A stretch of 44,307 bases of DNA from contig NZ_BDBN01000081.1 in assembly GCF_001613005.1 (NCBI RefSeq), forward strand, positions 1 to 44,307, read 5' to 3'. Shown here one piece after another: positions 7,742 to 15,219 of this stretch (its first letter is position 1; each line of letters starts with the position of its first letter). Made by a program: the position numbers and the translations under genes. The stretch comes from Nocardia nova NBRC 15556 (lineage in GTDB: Bacteria; Actinomycetota; Actinomycetes; Mycobacteriales; Mycobacteriaceae). The notes under the pieces are model-generated. The model was not told the origin of the DNA, ran no database searches, and was given only the letters and a program-made list of their open reading frames with translations.

Positions 7742-9366
7742 GCCCTTCGAAAGTGGTCGCACAGGCCAACGAGATGGACGAGCGGTATCGTGCCGCGGCG
7801 TTCGTGAAACGGTCGATCAACAAGGTCTTCCCGACCCACTGGTCGTTCCTGTTGGGTGAGATCGCGCTCTACGCCTTCATCATCCTGATCCTGTCGGGTA
7901 TCTACCTGACGCTGTTCTTCGATCCGTCGATGAGCGAGGTCGTCTACCACGGCGCCTACCAGCCGCTGCGCGGCGTCACCATGTCGCGGGCGTACGAGAC
8001 GGCGCTGAACATCTCCTTCGAGGTGCGCGGCGGTCTGTTCGTCCGCCAGGTGCACCACTGGGCGGCGCTGCTGTTCGCGTGCTCGATCATCATCCACCTG
8101 TTCCGCATCTTCTTCACCGGCGCGTTCCGCAAGCCGCGTGAGGCGAACTGGGTGATCGGCTCGCTGCTGCTGATCCTGGCGATGTTCGAGGGCTTCTTCG
8201 GTTACTCGCTGCCCGACGACCTGCTGTCGGGTACCGGTCTGCGGGCCGCCTTCGGTGGTATCACCATGGGTATTCCGCTGGTCGGCACCTGGATGCACTG
8301 GCTGATCTTCGGCGGTGACTTCCCGGGCACGATCATCATCCCGCGTCTGTACATCGCGCACGTGCTGCTCTTCCCGGGCATCATGCTGGCGCTGATCGCG
8401 GCGCACGTGGCGATCGTCTGGTACCAGAAGCACACCCAGTTCCCCGGACCGGGCCGCACCGAGAACAACGTGGTCGGTGCCCGCATCGTGCCGGTGTTCG
8501 CCGCCGACCAGGGCGCGTTCTTCATGTTCACCCTCGGCGTGCTCGCCGTCATGGGTGGTGTGCTGCAGATCAACCCGATCTGGAACCTGGGTCCCTACAA
8601 CCCGTCACAGGTCTCGGCCGGTTCGCAGCCCGACTTCTACATGATGTGGACCGACGGTATGGCCCGTCTGATGCCGCCGTGGGAGCTGTATCTGGGCCGC
8701 TACACCGTTCCGGCTCCGTTCTGGGTCGCGTTGATCATGGGTCTGGTGTTCGCGGTGCTGATCGCCTACCCGTGGATCGAGAAGCGCCTCACCGGCGACA
8801 CGGTGCACCACAACATCCTGCAGCGTCCGCGTGACGTGCCGGTGCGCACCGCGATCGGCGCCATGGCCATCGCCTTCTACCTGGTGCTGACCCTGGCCTG
8901 TGTCAACGACATCATCGCGCTGAAGTTCGACGTGTCGCTGAACGCGACGACCTGGTTCTTCCGCATCGCCCTGCTCCTCGCGCCGCCGATCGCCTACTTC
9001 CTGGCGTACCGGTTGTGCCTGGGCCTGCAGCGCGCCGACCGCACGGTCCTCGAGCACGGCATCGAGACCGGTGTGATCAAGCGCCTGCCGCACGGTGAGT
9101 ACATCGAGGTGCACCAGCCGCTGGGCCCGGTCGACGCCCACGGCCACCCGATTCCGCTGGAGTACCAGGGCGCGCCGGTGCCGAAGAAGATGAACAAGCT
9201 GGGCTGGGCCGGCAAGCCGGGTTCGGGTTCGTTCCTGCGGGCCGATCCGCCCGCCGAGGCCGAGGCACTCACCGCGAGCGAGCACGAGGCCGAGCACAAG
9301 CAGCTGGAGGTCCTGGCCACCTACCAGGAGCAGACCAGCGGCAGCGGCGGCAAGCACAGCCACTGA
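7738..9366 (+). CDS. qcrB: cytochrome b subunit of the bc1 complex
   Basis: Quinol-oxidising membrane core of complex III, binding two b hemes and the target of Q203-type inhibitors in mycobacteria. The 542-aa protein has eight or more hydrophobic helices and a C-terminal soluble tail rich in Glu and His that is typical of actinobacterial QcrB. Likely heme ligands are H106 and H120 in one helix and H208 and H223 in another. The Qo-site motif, PEWY in most organisms, reads PDFY at 298-301, the actinobacterial form. The ATG overlaps qcrA (ATGA). A strong hairpin follows the stop. Confidence 0.97.
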   Translation: MSPSKVVAQANEMDERYRAAAFVKRSINKVFPTHWSFLLGEIALYAFIILILSGIYLTLFFDPSMSEVVYHGAYQPLRGVTMSRAYETALNISFEVRGGLFVRQVHHWAALLFACSIIIHLFRIFFTGAFRKPREANWVIGSLLLILAMFEGFFGYSLPDDLLSGTGLRAAFGGITMGIPLVGTWMHWLIFGGDFPGTIIIPRLYIAHVLLFPGIMLALIAAHVAIVWYQKHTQFPGPGRTENNVVGARIVPVFAADQGAFFMFTLGVLAVMGGVLQINPIWNLGPYNPSQVSAGSQPDFYMMWTDGMARLMPPWELYLGRYTVPAPFWVALIMGLVFAVLIAYPWIEKRLTGDTVHHNILQRPRDVPVRTAIGAMAIAFYLVLTLACVNDIIALKFDVSLNATTWFFRIALLLAPPIAYFLAYRLCLGLQRADRTVLEHGIETGVIKRLPHGEYIEVHQPLGPVDAHGHPIPLEYQGAPVPKKMNKLGWAGKPGSGSFLRADPPAEAEALTASEHEAEHKQLEVLATYQEQTSGSGGKHSH

Positions 9367-9377
9367 GTTCGCTGTTT

Positions 9378-9413
9378 CGGAGCCCCGAGTCGATCATTCG
9401 GCTCGGGGCTCCG
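9378..9413 (+). terminator. terminator hairpin after qcrB
   Basis: A perfect 12-bp stem, CGGAGCCCCGAG at 9378-9389 with its complement at 9402-9413, has a 12-nt loop and begins 11 nt after the qcrB stop. There is no T-run. Confidence 0.7.
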
Positions 9414-9510
9414 TCGTATGTGCGGCCGTGTCATGTGCGGCTGGTGTCGTGTGGCGACCGCGTTCCTGCGGCGATACGGCCACGGTGCGGGCTCGTCGGC
9501 GGCGCGCAAT

Positions 9511-9516
9511 TAGACT
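9511..9516 (+). promoter_or_regulatory. -10 box, leaderless start of 9524 gene
   Basis: TAGACT ends 7 nt before the ATG, with no ribosome-binding site between. The same box and spacing precede pimB. Confidence 0.55.
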
Positions 9517-9523
9517 CGCGCTC

Positions 9524-9799
9524 ATGATTACCGCGATCGTTCTGATCCACGCCGAGGCGGCCCGGATTCCCGAAACCGCGCAGGCACTGGCCGATCTCGA
9601 CGGCGTCGCCGAGGTCTACTCGTGCGCGGGAGACGTCGATTTGATCGCGGTGGTGCGGGTGCGCGATCACGAACAGATCGCCGAGGTGGTGACCGGCCGG
9701 GTGAACAAGACCGCCGGAGTCTTGCGCACGACGACGCATATCGCCTTCAAGTCGTATTCGAGTGCGGATGTGGAGGCGGGGTTCTCGCTGGGGGAGTGA
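9524..9799 (+). CDS. stand-alone AsnC/Lrp ligand-binding (RAM) domain protein
   Basis: A 91-aa protein consisting only of the amino-acid-binding RAM/AsnC domain: ITAIVLIHAEAARIPETAQALADLDGV, then VYSCAGDVDLIAVVRV and a C-terminal TTTHIAFKSYS strand. The DNA-binding helix-turn-helix of full Lrp/AsnC proteins is absent, so it cannot bind DNA through that domain. Stand-alone members are thought to bind amino acids or to partner full-length regulators; the role here is unknown. It is flanked by the qcrB terminator and the convergent DnaQ-UvrC gene, so it is probably monocistronic. Confidence 0.85.
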   Translation: MITAIVLIHAEAARIPETAQALADLDGVAEVYSCAGDVDLIAVVRVRDHEQIAEVVTGRVNKTAGVLRTTTHIAFKSYSSADVEAGFSLGE

Positions 9800-9821
9800 G
9801 TGCCGCGCTCGCGCCTGGTGT

Positions 9822-9835
9822 CCGGTGAAAACCGG
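9822..9835. terminator. small convergent hairpin
   Basis: CCGGT-GAAA-ACCGG, a 5-bp stem with a GNRA-type tetraloop on the plus strand, in the 46-nt gap between two convergent genes. It is weak alone. Confidence 0.3.
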
Positions 9836-9845
9836 CCGTGAGTAA

Positions 9846-11780
9846 CTACGCGCTGGTACGCGTGAGGTATTCGCTCGCAGCCGATTCCACGCGGGTGGCC
9901 GCCTCGGCACGTTCGACCCAGGCGAGCCAGGGACCCGCGCCCAGCCGCGGTTCCCGGTAGCCGTCGCTGGTGCGGACGATGCGGGTCCCGGGTTGGTCGA
10001 GCCAGCGGGCGATCACGCCGGTCTCCTCGGGTGGGGCGCCGCGCAGCGGCGGGTGGTCGGGATCGTGCACATCATCCGTGTCGGTGGGGATGCGCGGCTC
10101 CGCTGACGGGTTTGCTGTGATCGTGGTCGGGCGGACCGTCTCGGCGGCGGCGACCAGGCTCTCGACCACCGGCATCGGCGGGATACCGCGCGCGGCGGTT
10201 CCGGCGGCGGCGAGACGGCCGTAGCGGATCACCGCGAATTCCCAGCCGCCGCTGCCGTCGGGGCGGGCCGCGATCAGCTCGGCGATCCGGGCGAGGGCGG
10301 CCAGGCGCTGAGTGCGCCGTAGCGCCCGCACCACGGCGCAGGTGCGATCACGCAGCCGCGCGGCGGCCTCGAAATGCTCTGCGGCGACGTACTCGTCGAT
10401 GCGGGCGGCGATCGCGCGCAAGGGTGCGTCGTCGCGTCCGGTGAACAGATCCCGCACCGCCCGCGGGGCCGCCGCGTACTGTGCGGCCGGCACCCGCTCG
10501 CCGAAGATCGCCGCCGGGCACCCGCCCACGGCCTCGGGCGGACAGTCGCCGCCGTGCACCCCGCCGCGGGGGATGCGTGTCGTGCAGGTCCGCAGTCCGC
10601 TGTATTCCGCGAGGGTTGCCGCGACCTCGGTGGCGTCGGTGCGGGAATGGAAGGGCCCCAGAGCATCTGCGGTGGGGGTGCGACTCACCGCGAATCGGGG
10701 GAAGGGCTCGTCGGTCATCGTCAGCCACCAGGCGCGCTTGGGGAATTTCGAGCGCCGGTTGTAGGGCGGGGTGTGCGCTACCAGCAGGCGCAGCTCGCGC
10801 ACTCCCGCTTCCAGTCCGTGCGCGCAGCGGACGTGATCGACGCGAGTGGCGAGCATGACCATTTCCCGCATGCGGGTGCGGGTTTCGGAGCCGGTGAAGT
10901 AATTGCGCACGCGCCGGCGCAGATTCACCGCCGTCCCTATATAGAGGACCTCCTCCGAGGGTCCCCGGAACAGATACACCCCCGGTGCGGCGGGCAGATC
11001 GGCGGCGAGGATGCGCTTGGAGCGCTGGCGGCGCGTGACCTCGGGCAGATAGTCCATCAATTCGGGCAGGGTCTGGACCCCGAGATTGCCCACCCGTTCG
11101 AACAGCGCGTGCAGGACGTCGACGGTGGCGCGCGCGTCGTCGAGGGCGCGGTGGGTGGGCCGGGTGGAGGCGCCGAGGAGCTGAGCCAGCGCCGAGAGCC
11201 GCACCGTCGGCGCCTCGTCCCGATCGAGAATGCGCCGCGCCAGCTGAACCGTGCACAGCACCTGGAAGGCCGGCCATGCGGTCTCGCAGCGCTGGGCCGC
11301 CGCCTTCAGGAAGGACATGTCGAAGCGCGCGTTGTGGGCGACGAGCACTGCGCCCGACGCGAATTCGAGAAATCCGGGGAGCACGGCCTCGATTCGCGGG
11401 GCCTCCAGGACCATCGCAGTGGTGATGCCGGTGACCTGCACGATCTGCGGCGGAATCGCGCAGCCGGGATCGACCAGCGTCGCGAATTCGCCGAGTACTT
11501 CGCCGGCGCGCACCTTCACCGCACCTATTTCGGTAATGGCGTCCCCGTCGGGCCGGGTCCCGGTGGTCTCGAGGTCCACCACGACGAAGGTGACGTCTCG
11601 CAGTGCGATCTCGGGCTCGTCACCGCCGTGACCGGGAAGTTCGAGGGCCAGCTGGGCCGGTCGCGGGACGGGGGAGGGCACGGCGAGCAGCGTAGGCGCA
11701 GGGTCCGACAGGATCGTTCCGGATGTCGGCGGGCAGCCGGGCCGGCGCGAGATTTGCGCCCTGCGAGGTTCGGATTGCAC
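9846..11780 (-). CDS. DEDDh exonuclease / UvrC-like GIY-YIG nuclease fusion
   Basis: A 644-aa fusion of a DnaQ-type 3'-5' exonuclease with the N-terminal half of UvrC, the architecture of mycobacterial Rv2191. The exonuclease has D69 and E71 in VVVDLETTG, D154 in VAHNARFD, and H210/D215 in THRALDDARAT. The GIY-YIG domain follows (GVY 267-269, YIG 280-282, then NLRRRVRNYF and E329), then a UVR-like motif with EHFEAAARLRDR. The UvrC C-terminal endonuclease V-like and helix-hairpin-helix parts are missing, as in Cho. It probably acts in DNA repair, incising and trimming damaged strands (inference). The GTG at 11780 gives a Pro-rich leader of about 60 residues; a later start is possible. Confidence 0.9.
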   Translation of the reverse strand: MQSEPRRAQISRRPGCPPTSGTILSDPAPTLLAVPSPVPRPAQLALELPGHGGDEPEIALRDVTFVVVDLETTGTRPDGDAITEIGAVKVRAGEVLGEFATLVDPGCAIPPQIVQVTGITTAMVLEAPRIEAVLPGFLEFASGAVLVAHNARFDMSFLKAAAQRCETAWPAFQVLCTVQLARRILDRDEAPTVRLSALAQLLGASTRPTHRALDDARATVDVLHALFERVGNLGVQTLPELMDYLPEVTRRQRSKRILAADLPAAPGVYLFRGPSEEVLYIGTAVNLRRRVRNYFTGSETRTRMREMVMLATRVDHVRCAHGLEAGVRELRLLVAHTPPYNRRSKFPKRAWWLTMTDEPFPRFAVSRTPTADALGPFHSRTDATEVAATLAEYSGLRTCTTRIPRGGVHGGDCPPEAVGGCPAAIFGERVPAAQYAAAPRAVRDLFTGRDDAPLRAIAARIDEYVAAEHFEAAARLRDRTCAVVRALRRTQRLAALARIAELIAARPDGSGGWEFAVIRYGRLAAAGTAARGIPPMPVVESLVAAAETVRPTTITANPSAEPRIPTDTDDVHDPDHPPLRGAPPEETGVIARWLDQPGTRIVRTSDGYREPRLGAGPWLAWVERAEAATRVESAASEYLTRTSA

Positions 11781-12066
11781 GAGTATGCCGAAAAGTGATC
11801 AGGGTCACGGTAATTCGGTATAGCTATGAATTAGCGACAAACGGGCGATGTCTGCGACGGCAATGGCGAAGCCGGGCTTGACTGCGCGGTGCCGGCCCTC
11901 AAACGTGCGGACTGTTCGGTTGGTTTCCGGCCGACATGCTCTCGGTTACTTGCGGTTTCCCGCTCGGAGCGCCTCTCGGCTCCGGTGGTGGCTCGTCTGA
12001 TCTCGGGGCGGGACGCACCTGGGTAAACACATCTGGCGATAGCTGTCGTTATCGTTTCGTGATCAT

Positions 12067-12082
12067 TGTGAGCTATCTCGCA
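12067..12082. promoter_or_regulatory. CRP/GlxR-like palindrome
   Basis: TGTGA-GCTATC-TCGCA matches TGTGA-N6-TCACA with one mismatch. CRP/GlxR control of resuscitation factors and cell-wall hydrolases is known in mycobacteria and corynebacteria, so the position upstream of a hydrolase gene is plausible. Confidence 0.4.
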
Positions 12083-12144
12083 TGCTGTCGAGCGGGGGTC
12101 TTTACCTGAACCCGAGACGACGCGTCCGGGCTTTACAACGCGCC

Positions 12145-12173
12145 GTTATGCCCTCGTAATCTTTTCGAGACCT
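12145..12173 (+). promoter_or_regulatory. MtrA-like direct repeat and -10 box, first NlpC/P60 gene
   Basis: GTTAT-N6-GTAAT (12145-12160) resembles the GTnAC-N6-GTnAC pattern described for MtrA orthologues. TAATCT at 12158-12163 could be the -10 box. The segment 12155-12173, CGTAATCTTTTCGAGACCT, recurs with two changes before the second hydrolase gene. Confidence 0.45.
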
Positions 12174-12232
12174 CACGGAGTCCGACGCACCACCGGGTGC
12201 GGCGTCGTGGGGCAGATGAGGAGTACCGCATC

Positions 12233-12826
12233 ATGGCGATCAAGCGACAGGTTCAGGGGCTGCCTCGTACCGCCCGCCGGGCCGTTGCGGCCGGAGCCGT
12301 TGGCGCAGCAACCCTCAGCGCTCTGCTGCTCCCGGCGACCACCGCCGCGGCCGCGCCGGTCACCGTACCGGGCGTCGGCACCTTCGATGTTCCCGATCAG
12401 GTCCTCGGCGCCGTTCCGCAGGGCGCCGTCCCGCCGGGCATTCAGATTCCGGGGATCGCGCCCGCGCCGTTCGCGCCGCAGCAGACCGTCGGTCAGCGCG
12501 CGGCCGATGCCGCCCTGTCCAAGGTCGGCGCCCCCTACTCGTACGGTGCCGCCGGCCCGAACGCCTTCGACTGCTCGGGCCTGGTGAAGTGGTCCTACGA
12601 GCAGGCCGGGCGCGAACTGCCGCGCACGAGCTACGAACAGCTCGAGGAGGGCGCCCCCGTCTCGCTGGATGCGCTGCAGCCCGGTGACGTGGTGTCCTTC
12701 TACGGCGGCAGCCACTCCGCGCTCTATGTCGGCGACGGCAACGTGGTGCACGCCTCGACCGCCGGTGAGCCGGTGAAGGTCGCCCCGATCTCCTCGATGC
12801 CGGTCGCGGGCGCTCGCCGCTACTGA
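12233..12826 (+). CDS. secreted NlpC/P60 peptidoglycan hydrolase (short form)
   Basis: Cleaves peptide stems of peptidoglycan. The 197-aa precursor has a Sec signal peptide (n-region KRQVQGLPRTARR, hydrophobic core about 17-36, Ala-rich cleavage region near 39-42). A Pro-rich linker then leads to the NlpC/P60 domain at about 88-197. The catalytic triad is visible: C114 in FDCSGLVKWSY, H161 in GSHSALYVG and H173 in VVHAS. GAGGAG lies 9 nt before the ATG, which decides this start over an in-frame one at 12197. It has no coiled-coil segment, unlike its downstream neighbour, and is the first of a tandem pair. Confidence 0.93.
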   Translation: MAIKRQVQGLPRTARRAVAAGAVGAATLSALLLPATTAAAAPVTVPGVGTFDVPDQVLGAVPQGAVPPGIQIPGIAPAPFAPQQTVGQRAADAALSKVGAPYSYGAAGPNAFDCSGLVKWSYEQAGRELPRTSYEQLEEGAPVSLDALQPGDVVSFYGGSHSALYVGDGNVVHASTAGEPVKVAPISSMPVAGARRY

Positions 12827-12927
12827 TTCGACCCGCCCGGATCGGCGCATTCCGCACAGTTCGGACCGCCGATCCGGGCATTCGGGCTATACGGCGTGAT
12901 CGTTTCGTGCCCTGCTGGACATGGACG

Positions 12928-12956
12928 GTCGCCGTTCCGTAACCTTATCGAGACCT
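12928..12956 (+). promoter_or_regulatory. MtrA-like direct repeat and -10 box, second NlpC/P60 gene
   Basis: GTCGC-N6-GTAAC (12928-12943) follows the same direct-repeat pattern as at 12145. CGTAACCTTATCGAGACCT at 12938-12956 shares 17 of 19 bases with the upstream element. TAACCT at 12941-12946 is the candidate -10 box. Confidence 0.45.
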
Positions 12957-13000
12957 TCGTGGTTTCCAGCTCGGGACGAGAGAACGGGGCACGGCAGGCC

Positions 13001-14098
13001 GTGACAGCGCACAAGGGCAACGCGCAACGCAACAACAGAACCAGACGCCTGGTCGGCGGCTCACTGGCAGTGGGCGCGCTCGTGTTCGGAGCGTCTTCCG
13101 GTGGTTTGGCGACGGCCGATCCGGCTCCGGCGGAACAACCGGCCACTGCCGGTGACGCGGTGCAGCGGCTCATCGAGTTGTCGCATCAGTCCGAGCAGCT
13201 CAACCAGCAGGCGCTGGCCGCGCAGGGCGATCTGGAAGCCAAACAGGGCGTGGCCCGCGACGCCGATGCCAAACTCGCGACCGCGACCCAGGCCCTCGAT
13301 GCCGCCAAGGCCGAGGTGCGCAAATATCAACCGGCCGTGGACCGGACCGCGATCGCCGCCTATCAGGGCGCCCGGACCAACCGGCTGTTCTCGGTGCTGG
13401 TCTCCGATTCCCCGCAGCAGTTGCTCGACCAGATGTCGACGCTGGATGTGCTGTCCACGCAGACCGCCGATCAGCTGACGCAATTCTCCAAGGCCACCGA
13501 TTCGGCCACCGCCGCTGAAACCGCCGCCAAATCCGCCTCCGACGCCGCGCAGGCCGCCGCGCAGAAGGCCGACCAGGTGCGCGCGGACCTCGAACACAAG
13601 CGCGCCGATCTGCAGGGCGCGATGGCTCAGGTCATCCAGGCCTGGGGTGCGCTCTCGGCCGGGGAGAAATCCACCCTCGCCGGATCGCTGTTCCCGCCCG
13701 GTTTCGACCGCGACACCCTGCTGCGCGGCCTGGTCCCGGGCAGCGGTACCAGCGCGCTGGCCGCGGGATTGACCCGCGTCGGCGACCCGTACGTCTGGGG
13801 TGCGACCGGCCCCGATCAGTTCGACTGCTCCGGCCTGGTGCAGTGGGCTTTCCATCACGTGGGTATCGATCTGCCGCGTACCAGCCAGGCGCAGGCCACC
13901 GTCGGCACGCCGGTGTCGCGGGACTCGTTGCAGCCCGGCGACGTGGTGTTCTTCTATTCGGACGCCTCGCACGTCGGCATCTACGCCGGAAATGGCATGA
14001 TCCTGCACGCCTCCACTTTCGGTGTGCCGGTCGCGGTGGCGCCGATGGGCAACACCCCCTTCCATTCCGCGCGCCGATACTGGATCGGAATGCCGTAA
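13001..14098 (+). CDS. secreted coiled-coil NlpC/P60 hydrolase (Rv2190c-like)
   Basis: A RipA-type peptidoglycan endopeptidase of 365 aa. It has an N-terminal signal segment (residues about 14-38), a long Ala/Gln/Lys coiled coil (about 50-215, of the kind that self-inhibits or docks to division ATPases in this family), a linker, and the NlpC/P60 domain (about 250-360) with C276 in FDCSGLVQWAF, H324 in ASHVGIY and H336 in ILHAS. The GTG at 13001 is preferred; an in-frame GTG at 12896 lies upstream of the proposed promoter. The ribosome-binding site is weak. Domain order and position match Rv2190c. Confidence 0.92.
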   Translation: MTAHKGNAQRNNRTRRLVGGSLAVGALVFGASSGGLATADPAPAEQPATAGDAVQRLIELSHQSEQLNQQALAAQGDLEAKQGVARDADAKLATATQALDAAKAEVRKYQPAVDRTAIAAYQGARTNRLFSVLVSDSPQQLLDQMSTLDVLSTQTADQLTQFSKATDSATAAETAAKSASDAAQAAAQKADQVRADLEHKRADLQGAMAQVIQAWGALSAGEKSTLAGSLFPPGFDRDTLLRGLVPGSGTSALAAGLTRVGDPYVWGATGPDQFDCSGLVQWAFHHVGIDLPRTSQAQATVGTPVSRDSLQPGDVVFFYSDASHVGIYAGNGMILHASTFGVPVAVAPMGNTPFHSARRYWIGMP

Positions 14099-14151
14099 AC
14101 ACTGCGAGAATCTGGCGGCGAGTCATCACACCGACGTGAGGATCGTGTCGT

Positions 14152-15153
14152 ATGAGCGGATTGTTGCGGGTCCGGACATGGCTGGCGCATCGTGGGCGCT
14201 TCGAATTCGTCGCCACCCTCGCCGTGGTGGTGGCGCTGACCGCGGCCGGCGGCGCCCTACTGCTGCTGCCGAAGACAGGCCTGCACACCGTGCCCGCCGC
14301 CGCGGAAACCGATTCCGCGCCCTCGCACGCCGATCCGCAGCTGCCCGAGTTGCGGCGCGTCATGAGTTCGTACGGACCCGTTGTCGCGCAACATGTTTCG
14401 GGTGACGACGGCAAGTTGTCGGTGGTACTGGGGCATCCGTACCAGCGCGGCGACGTCGACCAGCTCGCCCGCGAGGCCGGCCCGGCGGTCACGGCGGTCT
14501 CCCAGGTGTGGGGTACCGACTGGGCCCACGAAGCCGTGGTGGCCGTCGCGTCGAGCAGTTCCGAATTCGCGGCGCTGACCCACGCCACCGGTCCGTTGTC
14601 CGACCAGGTCGCGGCGGCCTCGGTGTCGGATCCGTTCGTACCCGGCACCCAGCCCACCGGTCAGCGGATCGTTTTCTCGCCCGATGCCGGGCGCCGGCTC
14701 GGCCCGGACGGTCTGCGCGAAACCCTGCGCCACGAACTCACCCACGTCGCCACCCGGGCCGGGACCGTCGACGGTTCCCCGCAGTGGGTGCTGGAAGGGT
14801 TCGCCGAGTACTGCGGCCACCGCGGAGATCAGCAGCGTTTCGCGCAGCTCGCGCCGACCGTCACCACCCGCGCCCGCTCCGGTGAGCTGCCCGCGGACCT
14901 GCCGTCCGATACCGCGTTCACGCCGAGCCCCGGCGCCGATGCCGCCCTGGCCTACGAACAGGCCTGGTCGGCCAACGCGTTCGTCGCCGACCGATTCGGA
15001 GAGCCGAAACTCGTGGCGCTCTACCACCGGCTCGCCACCGGCCCCCAGGACCAGGCCGCGCTGGATCGCGGCCTGCGGGAGACACTCGGCCTGGGCCGAA
15101 CCGAATTCGTCTCCGCCTGGCGCGACTGGATCAAGGCCCGCGTGGCCGCCTAG
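14152..15153 (+). CDS. membrane-anchored or secreted HExxH peptidase-like protein
   Basis: A 333-aa protein with one N-terminal hydrophobic segment (about 20-40) and an extracytoplasmic domain. A zinc-peptidase-like signature is visible: HELTH at 194-198 and a downstream WVLEGFAEYCG with E215 and E219 as possible third ligands, the pattern of the peptidase MA-like (gluzincin) group. The substrate is unknown. It sits between a peptidoglycan hydrolase and pimB, so a role in the envelope is likely (inference). GAGG lies about 11 nt upstream of the ATG. It occupies the position of Rv2189c, but I cannot confirm that the two are related. Confidence 0.8.
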   Translation: MSGLLRVRTWLAHRGRFEFVATLAVVVALTAAGGALLLLPKTGLHTVPAAAETDSAPSHADPQLPELRRVMSSYGPVVAQHVSGDDGKLSVVLGHPYQRGDVDQLAREAGPAVTAVSQVWGTDWAHEAVVAVASSSSEFAALTHATGPLSDQVAAASVSDPFVPGTQPTGQRIVFSPDAGRRLGPDGLRETLRHELTHVATRAGTVDGSPQWVLEGFAEYCGHRGDQQRFAQLAPTVTTRARSGELPADLPSDTAFTPSPGADAALAYEQAWSANAFVADRFGEPKLVALYHRLATGPQDQAALDRGLRETLGLGRTEFVSAWRDWIKARVAA

Positions 15154-15157
15154 GAGC

Positions 15158-15205
15158 CCGGACGCGGCGGCCACACCCGTTGCGCCGGACGTGGCGGCCA
15201 CACCC
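15158..15205. repeat. 21-bp direct repeat upstream of pimB
   Basis: Two copies at 15158-15178 and 15185-15205 start CCGGACG and end GGCGGCCACACCC. They differ at one base (C/T) and have a period of 27. The second copy ends one base before the pimB -10 box. Confidence 0.85.
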
Positions 15206-15206
15206 A

Positions 15207-15212
15207 TAGACT
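15207..15212 (+). promoter_or_regulatory. -10 box, leaderless pimB start
   Basis: TAGACT ends 7 nt before the pimB ATG, with no Shine-Dalgarno sequence between. It matches the arrangement at 9511. Confidence 0.55.
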
Positions 15213-15219
15213 CGCCCCC

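Larger units (their letters stand above)
11781..12232. other. 452-bp divergent intergenic region
   Basis: It separates the minus-strand exonuclease-UvrC gene from the first NlpC/P60 gene. I find no ORF with coding character. It holds a CRP-like palindrome and an MtrA-like direct repeat close to the hydrolase gene. The left part (about 11800-12000) shows nothing I can interpret. No known riboswitch core is present. Confidence 0.6.

Noticed and set aside
11800..12232. c-di-AMP (ydaO) riboswitch before the NlpC/P60 gene
   Set aside because: Such riboswitches precede wall hydrolases in Actinobacteria, and ACCTGAACCCGAG at about 12105 faintly recalls part of one, but the other conserved segments and pairing are missing.
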